From: CAZFOB01 sp964520325
GTDB lineage: Bacteria; Actinomycetota; JAICYB01
Assembly: GCA_964520325.1 (NCBI GenBank)
Contig: CAZFOB010000014.1
Span: 1-64,000, forward strand
DNA: 64,000 bases
Direction: 5' to 3'
Shown here: positions 50,601-58,645 of the stretch, in pieces
How the letters are laid out: every line of letters begins with the position of its first letter
Numbering within the stretch: position 1 is the first letter of the stretch
Made by a program: the position numbers and the translations under genes
The notes under the pieces: generated by a model
Told to the model about the DNA's origin: nothing
Database searches by the model: none
Seen by the model: only the letters and a program-made list of their open reading frames with translations

Positions 50601-50999
50601 ATGTCGGTTGCGCCCGCGTACGACTGGTACCAGCGAGGGATGGCGCTGCTCATGGGCGGGGACGTGCATGCGGCAGCCACATTGCTCGAGAAGGCAGCGG
50701 AGGCCGAGCCGAACAAGAGCTCGATCCACGAGGCACTTGCCCGCGCGTATTTCGGTTCCGGACGGTTTTCGGTTGCGCTCGAACAGTTCAAGGAGGTGCT
50801 CGAGCTCTCCCCGGTCAACGACTACGCGCACTTCGGCGCCGGTCTCTGCCTCGGACGCCTCGGGAAGCTTCACGAAGCCGTGGGCCATCTGCGCATCGCG
50901 TGTGTGATGCGTCCGGACAACGTCGACTACGAGCGCGCGCTCGGGTTGTGGCAGGGCCACCTCGAGACGCTTCTGCCGAGCGAGGAGGAGAGCGCATGA
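50601..50999 (+). CDS. Small TPR protein
   Basis: A 132-residue protein made of about three TPR units (YQRGMALLMGGDVHAAATLLEKAAEAEPNKSSIHEALARAYFGSGRFSVALEQFKEVLELSP, then a third ending about residue 100). It overlaps the HAD gene by 4 nt. The same TPR-HAD-tlyA-nadK-recN order is what I recall for M. tuberculosis Rv1691-Rv1696, so it belongs to a conserved actinobacterial block. Function unknown. Confidence 0.82.
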   Translation: MSVAPAYDWYQRGMALLMGGDVHAAATLLEKAAEAEPNKSSIHEALARAYFGSGRFSVALEQFKEVLELSPVNDYAHFGAGLCLGRLGKLHEAVGHLRIACVMRPDNVDYERALGLWQGHLETLLPSEEESA

Positions 51000-51793
51000 A
51001 GCTGGCGCAACGCTTCGACGCGTTCCTCCTCGACCTCGATGGAGTGGTGTGGCGCGGAGAGAGCGGCATCGAAGGAGCCGCGGAGACGATCGCAAAACTT
51101 CGCGATGCCGGCAAGCGCGTCGTCTTCGTCACGAACAACGCATCGCGATCTCCGCGTGACTACGCTGCGAAGCTCATACGCATGGCAGTGCCGACCGAGC
51201 CGTCCGACATCGTGACGTCGGCTCACGTCGTCGTCTCACACTTGGAAGGCCTCGGACTGAAACGGGGCGATCGGGTTCACGTGTGCGCCGCCGGCGGGCT
51301 GCTCGATCTTCTGCGCGCCGGGGGATTCGATGCGACGAAAGAGACCAACGACGTGCGGGCTCTGGTCGTCGCGTGGGATCCGCATCTGCGCTTCGACGAC
51401 ATCAAGAACGCTGCGGACGTCGCACGCGACGGCGTCCCCTTCATCGCGGCGAATAGAGATGCGACCTACCCGTACGAGGACGGATTGCTGCCAGGCTCGG
51501 GAGCGATCCTCGCGGCCGTCGAGACGGCGTCCGGACGACGCGCGACCGTGGTGGGCAAGCCCGAGCCCGAGCTCATCCGCTTGGCGCTGGCGCGCGCCGG
51601 ATCGTCTGAAGAACGCAGCCTCTTCGTCGGCGACCGTCCGGACAGCGATGTGGCGGGAGCCCGAGCGGCTGGGGTGCCGGTGGCGCTCGTACTCAGCGGC
51701 GTGACCACGAAGAAGGATCTCGCGTCGCTCGAGCCGCGGCCCGACTGGATCCTCAAGGACCTCCGAGCGGTGCTGAGGACTGACGCTGATTGA
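50996..51793 (+). CDS. HAD-superfamily phosphatase, class IIA (NagD-like)
   Basis: A 265-residue hydrolase. HAD motifs: DAFLLDLDGVVWRG (I), VVFVTNNASRSPRDYAAKL (II, TNN as in NagD), VGKPEPELIRLAL (III Lys) and LFVGDRPDSDVAGARAAG (IV). The C2 cap lies between motifs II and III. The substrate is probably a small phospho-metabolite; the sequence does not say which. The ATG overlaps the TPR gene stop. Confidence 0.9.
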   Translation: MKLAQRFDAFLLDLDGVVWRGESGIEGAAETIAKLRDAGKRVVFVTNNASRSPRDYAAKLIRMAVPTEPSDIVTSAHVVVSHLEGLGLKRGDRVHVCAAGGLLDLLRAGGFDATKETNDVRALVVAWDPHLRFDDIKNAADVARDGVPFIAANRDATYPYEDGLLPGSGAILAAVETASGRRATVVGKPEPELIRLALARAGSSEERSLFVGDRPDSDVAGARAAGVPVALVLSGVTTKKDLASLEPRPDWILKDLRAVLRTDAD

Positions 51794-51814
51794 GGCCGGC
51801 TCAACCGGCGAGGG

Positions 51815-52540
51815 TCAATCGAAAGGGCGGGAGTCCCGCAGCTCTCTGCGACCGAGGCCGAACGGGAAGATAAGCAGCATGCCGGCGATGAAGCCGCCGG
51901 CATGCGCGAGGTAGGCGACGCCGCCGCCGCCGGCCTGTCCGAAGCCGGCGGCGCTTCCGAGCAGCTGGAGCAGGAACCAGAGGCCGAGGCTCACCCACGC
52001 GGGCGTACGAACGCTGAAGAAGAAGAACCCGAGTGGGACGAGCGAGATGATCGTCGCCGCCGGCCACACCATGAGGTAGGCGCCGAGCACCCCTGAGATG
52101 GCCCCGGACGCGCCGATGGTGGGGATCACCGAGGTCGTGTTGAAGAGGATGTGCGAGTACGACGCCGCGACGCCGCACGCGAGATAGAACATCGAGAAGC
52201 GGACACGTCCGAGACGGTCCTCGACGTTGTTTCCGAACACCCACAGGAACAGCATGTTGAAGCCGAGATGCAGGATGTCGCCGTGCATGAACATCGATGT
52301 GAAGATCGACAGCATCGCGGAACGCGAGTTGATCAGCTGCGCGATCACCGGCGGAACACCCGGACACTGGTTGAGGACGTCGCACGGGACCGCGCCGTAC
52401 CGGAAGGCCGCTTCTGGGCCGATCGAGAAGCCCTCCGCGACCGCGAGGAACGCCACAACGTTGGCCGCGATAAGAAATACGGTGATGACGGGGAACCGTT
52501 TGGTCGGGTTCAGGTCCCGGATCGGGATGAGCATCGCCAT
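51815..52540 (-). CDS. Rhomboid family intramembrane serine protease
   Basis: A 241-residue membrane protein of six or seven helices. Catalytic Ser is in GASGAISGVLGAYLMVWP, catalytic His in YLAHAGGFIAGMLLI, and the HLGFNMLFLWVFG segment is the helix 2 motif with HxxxN. It cleaves unknown membrane substrates. The start at 52540 lies after the direct repeats CTGGACACA and is divergent from tlyA. A minus-strand GATACT (52587-52582) that overlaps the tlyA -10 may be its -10, leaving a leader of about 35 nt. Confidence 0.9.
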   Translation of the reverse strand: MAMLIPIRDLNPTKRFPVITVFLIAANVVAFLAVAEGFSIGPEAAFRYGAVPCDVLNQCPGVPPVIAQLINSRSAMLSIFTSMFMHGDILHLGFNMLFLWVFGNNVEDRLGRVRFSMFYLACGVAASYSHILFNTTSVIPTIGASGAISGVLGAYLMVWPAATIISLVPLGFFFFSVRTPAWVSLGLWFLLQLLGSAAGFGQAGGGGVAYLAHAGGFIAGMLLIFPFGLGRRELRDSRPFD

Positions 52541-52582
52541 GTGTGTCCAGTCGGTTGTGTCCAGACAGTCGTGTTCGGTCAG

Positions 52583-52623
52583 TATCCTCCAAGCACATGG
52601 CTGAACCTAAGCAGGAAAGCTGA
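52583..52623 (+). promoter_or_regulatory. -10 and 8-codon ORF before tlyA
   Basis: TATCCT (52583-52588) ends 8 nt before ATG 52597. From that ATG the frame reads MAEPKQES and stops at TGA 52621-52623. The tlyA frame is one base back. Joining the two frames at about 52620 would give a natural TlyA N-terminus, MAEPKQESLTRRRLDSEL. Confidence 0.6.
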
Positions 52624-53351
52624 CACGTCGACGCCTCGACTCCGAGCTCGTCCGTCGCGGCCTGGCCGACTCGCGCTCGCGTGCAGTTGACGTCGTGCTC
52701 GACGGACGCGTGCTCGTTTCGGGGAGTGTGGCGACCAAGCCGGAGCGTCTCGTCGATCCGGCCGAGCCGATCGAAGTCTCCGGTCCTCCGCCGCGATTCG
52801 TATCTCGCGGAGGCGAGAAGCTCGATGGAGCACTCGACGCGTTTCGACTGGATGTCGCGAACGTGCGGGGTCTCGACATCGGTTCGTCAACGGGAGGGTT
52901 CACCGATTGCCTCCTGCAACGGGGAGCTTCGTCGGTCGTTGCTGTCGACGTCGGACGTGGACAGCTGGCGTGGTCGCTCCGCCAGGATGAACGGGTGACG
53001 GTCCTGGAGCGGACCGACGTCCGTGATCTCGATGCATCTGAGCTCGGCGCCTTCGGCGTCGTCGTCGTCGACGTGTCTTTCATCTCGCTGCGAACGGTGC
53101 TCGCTCCGATCGCCCTCGTAGCGGGTGCCGCGCCGATCGTTGCGCTCGTCAAGCCGCAGTTCGAAGTCGGGCGCAGCAATGTCGGCAAGGGCGGCGTGGT
53201 TCGTGACTCCGCTTTGCATAAGAGCGCCGTTGCCGACGTCGTGGCGAAAGCGGAGGAGTTGAGTCTGTCGTGTCTGGCTCAGGTGCAGTCGGGCTTGCCC
53301 GGAGCGGAAGGCAATCTCGAGTTCTTCGTGCATCTCAAGAAAGTGCTCTGA
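52620..53351 (+). CDS. tlyA: TlyA-type 16S/23S rRNA 2'-O-methyltransferase (start unclear)
   Basis: TlyA methylates rRNA and determines capreomycin sensitivity in mycobacteria. The S4 domain (RRRLDSELVRRGLADSRSRAVDVVL) starts at about 52626, then VSRGGEKLDGAL. The SAM site reads GLDIGSSTGGFTDCLLQRGA, followed by DVSFISLRTVL and VKPQFEVG. No ATG, GTG or TTG precedes the S4 domain in this frame after the TAA at 52608; only CTG 52620 does. GTG 52695 would cut off the S4 domain. A one-base deletion after an ATG 52597 start is the likely explanation. The stop overlaps the nadK ATG. Confidence 0.85.
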   Translation: MTRRRLDSELVRRGLADSRSRAVDVVLDGRVLVSGSVATKPERLVDPAEPIEVSGPPPRFVSRGGEKLDGALDAFRLDVANVRGLDIGSSTGGFTDCLLQRGASSVVAVDVGRGQLAWSLRQDERVTVLERTDVRDLDASELGAFGVVVVDVSFISLRTVLAPIALVAGAAPIVALVKPQFEVGRSNVGKGGVVRDSALHKSAVADVVAKAEELSLSCLAQVQSGLPGAEGNLEFFVHLKKVL

Positions 53352-54202
53352 TGCGGATCGGGGTCATCGTGCACGCACAGAAGCACGGAGCCCGCGAACT
53401 GGGGAAGAACATCGCGGCGTGGCTGACGGAAGCCGGCCACGAGGCCTGCTTTTCTCCGGCCGATGCCGAGATGCTCGCTCTCCCTGAGTCCGCCACCGAT
53501 CCCGGCGACTTCGCCTCGCTCGACCTGCTCGTCGTCCTCGGTGGTGACGGCACGATGCTTCACGGGATCGAACGGGCAGGCTTCGCCGGAGTCCCGGTGC
53601 TCGGAGTGAATCTCGGACGCCTCGGCTTCCTCACCGAGACGAGTCCCAACGAGGTCTTCGACGCGCTCAAACGCGCCGTATCAAGGGACTACTCGATCGA
53701 CGAACGGTCGACCGTTGCAGCGCAAGTCGTGCGCCCGGACGGGACGGTTGATGATCTCGGCGAAGCGATCAACGAGTTCTCCGTCGAGCGAGGGGTCGGC
53801 GGCAAGGTCATCCAGATGACGCTGACGATCGGGGGCCAGCCGTTCACGACATTCGGTGCCGATGGATTGATCATCGCGACACCGACGGGATCGACGGCGT
53901 ACGCGTTCTCCATGCGAGGGCCGGTGGTGTCGCCTCGACTGCGCTGCCTCGTCGTTGTGGCGGTCGGCGCGCACGCGCTATTCGATCGCCCGCTCGTGGT
54001 TGCCGACGACGAAGAAGTGGAGATCGCGGTGCGCTTCGGTGGCACGGGGATCGTGGTCGCCGACGGAGGCGTGCGTACGCAGATCGGGGAAGGCGATGTG
54101 TTCCGTGCATCCGTTGGTACGTCGATCGTGCGGCTGGCACGACTCGCCCCGGATTCGTTCTTCACCAGGGTGGCGCGACGGTTCGGCGTCCCGGACGCGT
54201 AG
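53351..54202 (+). CDS. nadK: NAD kinase
   Basis: NadK makes NADP from NAD and ATP. The 283-residue protein shows LLVVLGGDGTMLHGIE (GGDG), NLGRLGFLTE, NEFSVERG in place of the usual NE/D motif, and FGADGLIIATPTGSTAYAFSMRGPVVSP. The usual CPHSL segment reads VGAHALF. The start ATG 53351 shares its A with the tlyA TGA (TGATG). The order tlyA-nadK-recN is conserved in actinobacteria. Confidence 0.93.
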   Translation: MRIGVIVHAQKHGARELGKNIAAWLTEAGHEACFSPADAEMLALPESATDPGDFASLDLLVVLGGDGTMLHGIERAGFAGVPVLGVNLGRLGFLTETSPNEVFDALKRAVSRDYSIDERSTVAAQVVRPDGTVDDLGEAINEFSVERGVGGKVIQMTLTIGGQPFTTFGADGLIIATPTGSTAYAFSMRGPVVSPRLRCLVVVAVGAHALFDRPLVVADDEEVEIAVRFGGTGIVVADGGVRTQIGEGDVFRASVGTSIVRLARLAPDSFFTRVARRFGVPDA

Positions 54203-54210
54203 AACGCTGG

Positions 54211-54636
54211 CTACCGATCGGCTGGACGCAGGGCGACGACGGCGCTGACGCCGAGGATCCCGAGGCCGCAGGCAAGCTCTCCGAACCACCACAGGCCCAT
54301 CGGGTGGTGTCCGGTTGTCGGACACGCGATGACGCCGGCGGTGAAGACCGCCGAGGCTACGAGAGAGGCGTTGATCGCCCACCGCGTGCGTTTGGCAAGA
54401 CCAACCGTCACGGCCACGATCGAAGCGAGGAGCAGCACGCTCGTGGCAACTTCCCACCACGCGACGTCGGGTTGAGATGCGGCCGGTTCGAGGGCGATTG
54501 CGAGAGGGAAGAGGAGCGCCCAGGCGAGGCCGATCGCGGCGGCCCGGCCCCCGGGCAGCAGTCCCGGCGCACTGGGAGCGCTAGATACGGCACCCGTTGG
54601 CGTCGTTGTCCGAAGTGCATCGCGTGTCAGAGCCAC
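54211..54636 (-). CDS. Small integral membrane protein, function unknown
   Basis: A 141-residue protein with about four predicted membrane helices (about 31-50, 63-82, 88-105 and 117-136) after a Pro/Ser/Ala-rich N-terminus. GTG 54636 follows GAGGAGGA on the minus strand. I do not recognise a family. It lies convergent to nadK (8-nt gap) and divergent from recN. The residues GLWWFGELACGLGILGVSAVVALRP end it. Confidence 0.6.
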   Translation of the reverse strand: MALTRDALRTTTPTGAVSSAPSAPGLLPGGRAAAIGLAWALLFPLAIALEPAASQPDVAWWEVATSVLLLASIVAVTVGLAKRTRWAINASLVASAVFTAGVIACPTTGHHPMGLWWFGELACGLGILGVSAVVALRPADR

Positions 54637-54703
54637 GGATCCTCCTCGTCTTCGGCTCTACGTCGGCTGGCTTCAGTATGCCCGCGGAGCCGCCCCTTGG
54701 CTC

Positions 54704-54709
54704 TACCAT
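54704..54709 (+). promoter_or_regulatory. Leaderless -10 of recN
   Basis: TACCAT ends 6 nt before GTG 54716. No SD is present. Confidence 0.6.
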
Positions 54710-54715
54710 CCAGCT

Positions 54716-56422
54716 GTGCTGCGGGAGCTTCACCTGCGCGATCTGGGAGTGATCCACGAGGCCGGCGTCGAGCTGTCGCCCGGCCTGAACGTCGTGACCG
54801 GTGAAACCGGAGTAGGGAAGACGCTGCTCGTCACGTCGCTGGCACTTCTTCTGGGCGCCCGCGGCCACGCTCGTCTGGTGCGCGACGGGGCTGGGGAAGC
54901 GGTCGTCTCGGCCGTTGTCGGTATCTCAGAGACGATGCGAGCAGCTCTCGCACAACGTGGAGTCGAGGTCGAACACGACGTCCTTGCGGAGAACGACGCG
55001 GAGATCGTTCTCGTCCGGCGTCTGTCTTCGGACGGCCGCTCGCGAGCGTGGGTAGGAGGGCAGCTGGCTACCAGCTCGACGCTCGCCGACGTGGGTGAGC
55101 TGCTCGTCGAGATCCACGGACAAGGTGCGGGCTTCGCGCTCGCGCGCCCGGCCGCACAGCTCGCTGCGGTCGATGCATTGGCCGGCAACGCCGGCGTGCT
55201 CAAGAACTATCGTGACGCTCTCGATGCACTCAGGTCCCTCGACGCCGAGGGCGAGCGTTTGCGGGCGGGTGAGGACACGCGTGAGCGCGAGATCGAGTTG
55301 TACCTCCACCAGATCGACGAGATCGAACGAGCCGAGCTCGAGGCCGATGAAGAGGACACGATCGGCGCATCGATGGCGCGGCTGGAGCACGCCGAACGTT
55401 TGCGCGAGCTCGGCCGGCTTGCACTCACGCTGACCGGCGCCGAGGGCGCGAGCGGTGAGCTCGCGCAAGCCCACAAGACACTACAAGCTGCCGCGGCGAT
55501 CGATCCGACGATCGCCGAGATCGTCGATCGGCTCGCGGGGCTCGCAGCCGAGACGGCTGAGGTGTCGCGTGAGGTCCGCGCGTGGAGCGAGCTACTCGAG
55601 GCCGATCCCGCTCTTTCGGGACTGCAGCTCGAGCGACTGCACGAGCGCAAGTCGCTGATCAGCAACCTCAAGCGCAAGTACGGCAACGCGATCGACGAGA
55701 TCCTGAGCGTCGCCGAAGATGCTCGCGCGCGCTTGGGTGAGTCGAGGGATGCCGACATCCGTATCGCGTCTATCGATGCCGACGTTGCGGCGGCACGTAC
55801 AGAAGTTGACGAGCTGGCGGCAGAGCTCTCGAAGCGCAGGCACCGGGCAGGCAAGCGACTCAGCGAGCTCGTTTCCGCTGAGTTGCCTGCCCTCGCGCTG
55901 CCCAACGCCGTCTTCGAGGTGTCGCTCGAGGACACCGAACTCACGAAGGACGGCGGCGACCGGGTCCGGTTCGGATTCTCGTCGTCACGGGGAAGCTCAA
56001 CGGATGACATCGGCAAGATCGCGTCGGGAGGCGAGATGTCCCGCGCGATGATCGCCATCACGCTTGCGCTTGCGCAGACACATGACGTCCCAGTCCTCGT
56101 CTTCGACGAAGCCGACCAAGGCGTCGGCGGCGAGGCGGCACTCGAGCTCGGGCGACGTCTTTCTCGGCTCGGACGGTCGCACCAGGTTCTCGTCGTGTCG
56201 CATCTGCCGCAGCTTGCGGCCTTCGCGGATCGGCACATCGCGGTCCGCCGGTCCGGCGACGGTGTCGAGGTCGAGGTGCTGGACCCCGCGCAGCGGCTCG
56301 CCGAGGTCTCACGGATGCTCGCAGGGCTCGAGAGCTCGGAGCGCGGTCGCGCGCACGCCGGTGAGCTTCTCGAACTTGCCGCGTCCGAGCGCGCAGCCGC
56401 TATGCCGGCAAACACAGCCTGA
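54716..56422 (+). CDS. recN: DNA repair protein RecN
   Basis: RecN is an SMC-like ATPase in double-strand break repair. The 568 residues have an N-terminal Walker A (VTGETGVGKTLLV, about 26-38), the long coiled-coil arms (about 150-370), and the C-terminal signature KIASGGEMSRAMIAITLAL with Walker B VPVLVFDEADQGVGGEAALELG. HQVLVVSHLPQLAAFAD is the H-loop. GTG 54716 gives MLRELHLRDLGVIHEAGVEL. Length and order are standard. Confidence 0.95.
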   Translation: MLRELHLRDLGVIHEAGVELSPGLNVVTGETGVGKTLLVTSLALLLGARGHARLVRDGAGEAVVSAVVGISETMRAALAQRGVEVEHDVLAENDAEIVLVRRLSSDGRSRAWVGGQLATSSTLADVGELLVEIHGQGAGFALARPAAQLAAVDALAGNAGVLKNYRDALDALRSLDAEGERLRAGEDTREREIELYLHQIDEIERAELEADEEDTIGASMARLEHAERLRELGRLALTLTGAEGASGELAQAHKTLQAAAAIDPTIAEIVDRLAGLAAETAEVSREVRAWSELLEADPALSGLQLERLHERKSLISNLKRKYGNAIDEILSVAEDARARLGESRDADIRIASIDADVAAARTEVDELAAELSKRRHRAGKRLSELVSAELPALALPNAVFEVSLEDTELTKDGGDRVRFGFSSSRGSSTDDIGKIASGGEMSRAMIAITLALAQTHDVPVLVFDEADQGVGGEAALELGRRLSRLGRSHQVLVVSHLPQLAAFADRHIAVRRSGDGVEVEVLDPAQRLAEVSRMLAGLESSERGRAHAGELLELAASERAAAMPANTA

Positions 56423-56434
56423 ACTCTCGCGCCC

Positions 56435-56453
56435 GGGGGCCCTTCGGGCTCCT
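56435..56453 (+). terminator. Hairpin after recN
   Basis: GGGGGCCC, loop TTC, GGGCTCCT forms an 8-bp stem with two G-T pairs 12 nt after the recN stop. The downstream T-tract is missing, so it is only a weak terminator candidate. Confidence 0.4.
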
Positions 56454-56465
56454 GCACGGGGGCGG

Positions 56466-56471
56466 TAGGCT
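56466..56471 (+). promoter_or_regulatory. Leaderless -10 of steA
   Basis: TAGGCT ends 6 nt before ATG 56478. Confidence 0.6.
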
Positions 56472-56477
56472 CCTTGC

Positions 56478-57695
56478 ATGGCGCTACGGCTCTTCCGTCG
56501 CCCGCCTCCCGCCGCGAAGGGCAGCCTCCTTGATGGCCGGGTCGGCGGGACCGCCCGCCTGGACAGGCGCACGAAGGACCTCGTTCGTCGTCTTCACCCG
56601 GGCAACGTCGCGATCATCGACCATGACGATCTCGACCTGCTGGCCGCCGAGAGCTTGATCGAGCACGGTGTGGCCGGAGTGATCAACGCCGGACGCTCGA
56701 TCACCGGCCGTTACCCGAACATCGGCCCCCTGATGCTCGCCAGGGCAGGCATCCCGCTCGTCGACAACGTTGGACCCGAAGTCTTCGAGAAGATCTCCGA
56801 AGGAGACCTCATCGAGCTCGAGGGCGACAAGATCGCACGCAACGGCGAGATCGTCGGTGCCGGAACGCTGCTCTCCGAAGACGAGATCCGCCGCCGTATG
56901 GACGCGGCGCGGGCGGATCTGTCGCGCACCGTCGAAGCCTTCGCCGAAAACACTCTCGAATACATCAGGAAGGAACAACATCTCCTTCTCGATTCGGTCC
57001 ACCTACCGAAGCTCGACACCAAGTTTCGCGGACGCTACGCGCTCGTCGTCGTGCGTGGCTATCACTACAAGCAGGATCTGGCGGCGCTGCGGCCCTTCGT
57101 CCGTGAGATGAAGCCCGTCGTCGTCGCCGTCGACGGCGCGGCCGATGCGTGCCTCGCCGAAGGCATCACTCCGCACGTCATCGTCGGAGACGTCGACTCG
57201 GTATCCGTCGACGCATTGCAGTGCGGCGCGGAGATCGTCGTGCATCCGCAAGGCGACTACAGACGTCAGCTCGAGAACGGAACGGCGGGGGACGATCCAC
57301 CGGAAGTGCAGGCTGTGAAGGCCCTCGGCCTTGATTGCAAGATCATCACGGCCTCCGGGATGAGCGAAGACATGGCGCTCCTGCTGGCGCACGAGAAGGG
57401 GGCCGAGCTCATCGTCGCGGTCGGAACGCATAACTCGGCGATGGAGATGCTCGACAAAGGGCGCCGGGGCATGGCCTCGACCTTCCTCGTACGGATGCGC
57501 ATCGGGCCCGATCTCATCGACGCGAAGGGCGTCTCGCGCCTGTACCGGTCTCGCGTCCGCACGAAGGACCTGTGGCTCCTTCTCGGTGCGGCGCTTGTCA
57601 CGATGGTCGTGATCATGGCGGTGACGCCACCGCTTCGGCTGTTCTGGCTGGGTTTCTGGGATCAGTTGCGACGTCTAGTTCCCGGCCTGGGCTGA
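56478..57695 (+). CDS. steA: SteA-like cytokinetic ring protein (thiamin pyrophosphokinase-like domain, C-terminal membrane helix)
   Basis: A 405-residue protein. The N-terminal part (KDLVRRLHPGNVAIIDHDDLD, GVAGVINAGRSITGRYPNIGPLMLARAGIPLVDNVG) and the TPK-like middle (VVAVDGAADACLAEGITPHVIVGDVDSV, HPQGD) match what I recall of SteA. A single C-terminal helix (about 365-385) anchors it. In Corynebacterium SteA and SteB form a divisome-associated complex; the adjacent steB/mctB gene supports the same role here. It does not have all catalytic residues I would expect of a thiamin pyrophosphokinase. Confidence 0.85.
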   Translation: MALRLFRRPPPAAKGSLLDGRVGGTARLDRRTKDLVRRLHPGNVAIIDHDDLDLLAAESLIEHGVAGVINAGRSITGRYPNIGPLMLARAGIPLVDNVGPEVFEKISEGDLIELEGDKIARNGEIVGAGTLLSEDEIRRRMDAARADLSRTVEAFAENTLEYIRKEQHLLLDSVHLPKLDTKFRGRYALVVVRGYHYKQDLAALRPFVREMKPVVVAVDGAADACLAEGITPHVIVGDVDSVSVDALQCGAEIVVHPQGDYRRQLENGTAGDDPPEVQAVKALGLDCKIITASGMSEDMALLLAHEKGAELIVAVGTHNSAMEMLDKGRRGMASTFLVRMRIGPDLIDAKGVSRLYRSRVRTKDLWLLLGAALVTMVVIMAVTPPLRLFWLGFWDQLRRLVPGLG

Positions 57696-57697
57696 AC

Positions 57698-58645
57698 GTG
57701 ATCGACCTCCGGTACCACATCGTTTCGATCATGGCGGTGTTCCTCGCCCTGGGCACCGGCATCTTGTTGGGTTCGGCCCTGGTGAGCTCACCGCTGGAAG
57801 CCCAGCTTCACGACGACCTGACGAAGGCGCGAAACGACCGGCGGAAGGCCCAAACGGAAACATCAGCACTGAAGGACGAGAACGACTTGCTCACCGATCG
57901 GCTGGGGTCGGAGGTGGCACCCTGGGCCGTGCAGAACCGCTTGGACGGCGCGTCGGTCGTGCTCGTGATCGACGGCCCTGAGCCACTCGACTGGCGGGAG
58001 CATGTGCTGGACTCACTCGTGGCTGCGGGCGCAACGACACAGGGCACGATCTCGCTCACCGCCGCATGGGCCCTCGAGAAGACGGAGGAGCGGACCGAGC
58101 TGATCACCGCGATCCAGACGGTCGTCCCCGGTTTCGAACCGGGGGAGGACCTCGCCGAGTCGGCGCTCGAGCTTCTCGGTGAGAGTTTCGTCACCGCGCA
58201 GGGCCGCGCACTGATCGACGAGCTTGCGAGCGCAGGCTTCCTCTTGCTCCAGGGTCCGCGGGACGAACAGTGGCCCGGGATCGACACGACGGTAGTCGTC
58301 TTGTCCGGATCGCGCACCGGCGAGTCTGAGCCGATCCCGGGCGGCTCTTCGTTCGCACGAAGTGTCGCGGAAAGAGCGCCGACGCTCGTTGCGACCGACG
58401 ATCCAGAAGGTTCAAGCCTGGTCGGCATGCTGCGTTCCGACGGCGACACTCCCGAGCGGCTTGCGACCTTCGACTCCGCGACCAACGCAGATGATCCCGG
58501 GGGCATCGGTGTTACCGCAGCCGTCCTCGCGGCCATCGAAGGTCGGGGAGCACACTTCGGGGCTGCTCGAGGGCTTTCGTTCGTCGCGCCACTGGGTGCA
58601 ACCGTGGAATCCGGTGGGCCGACCGCCGGTCCCGGCGACGAGTGA
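57698..58645 (+). CDS. SteB/MctB-like membrane protein
   Basis: A 315-residue protein starting MIDLRYHIVSIMAVFLALGTGILLGSALV: one N-terminal membrane helix (about 7-27), a coiled coil (about 35-70, LTKARNDRRKAQTETSALKDEND) and a large external domain. Relatives are annotated as the copper channel MctB in mycobacteria or as SteB in corynebacteria; the gene next to steA favours the SteB role. GTG 57698 is 3 nt after the steA stop. A longer frame upstream lies inside steA. Confidence 0.85.
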   Translation: MIDLRYHIVSIMAVFLALGTGILLGSALVSSPLEAQLHDDLTKARNDRRKAQTETSALKDENDLLTDRLGSEVAPWAVQNRLDGASVVLVIDGPEPLDWREHVLDSLVAAGATTQGTISLTAAWALEKTEERTELITAIQTVVPGFEPGEDLAESALELLGESFVTAQGRALIDELASAGFLLLQGPRDEQWPGIDTTVVVLSGSRTGESEPIPGGSSFARSVAERAPTLVATDDPEGSSLVGMLRSDGDTPERLATFDSATNADDPGGIGVTAAVLAAIEGRGAHFGAARGLSFVAPLGATVESGGPTAGPGDE

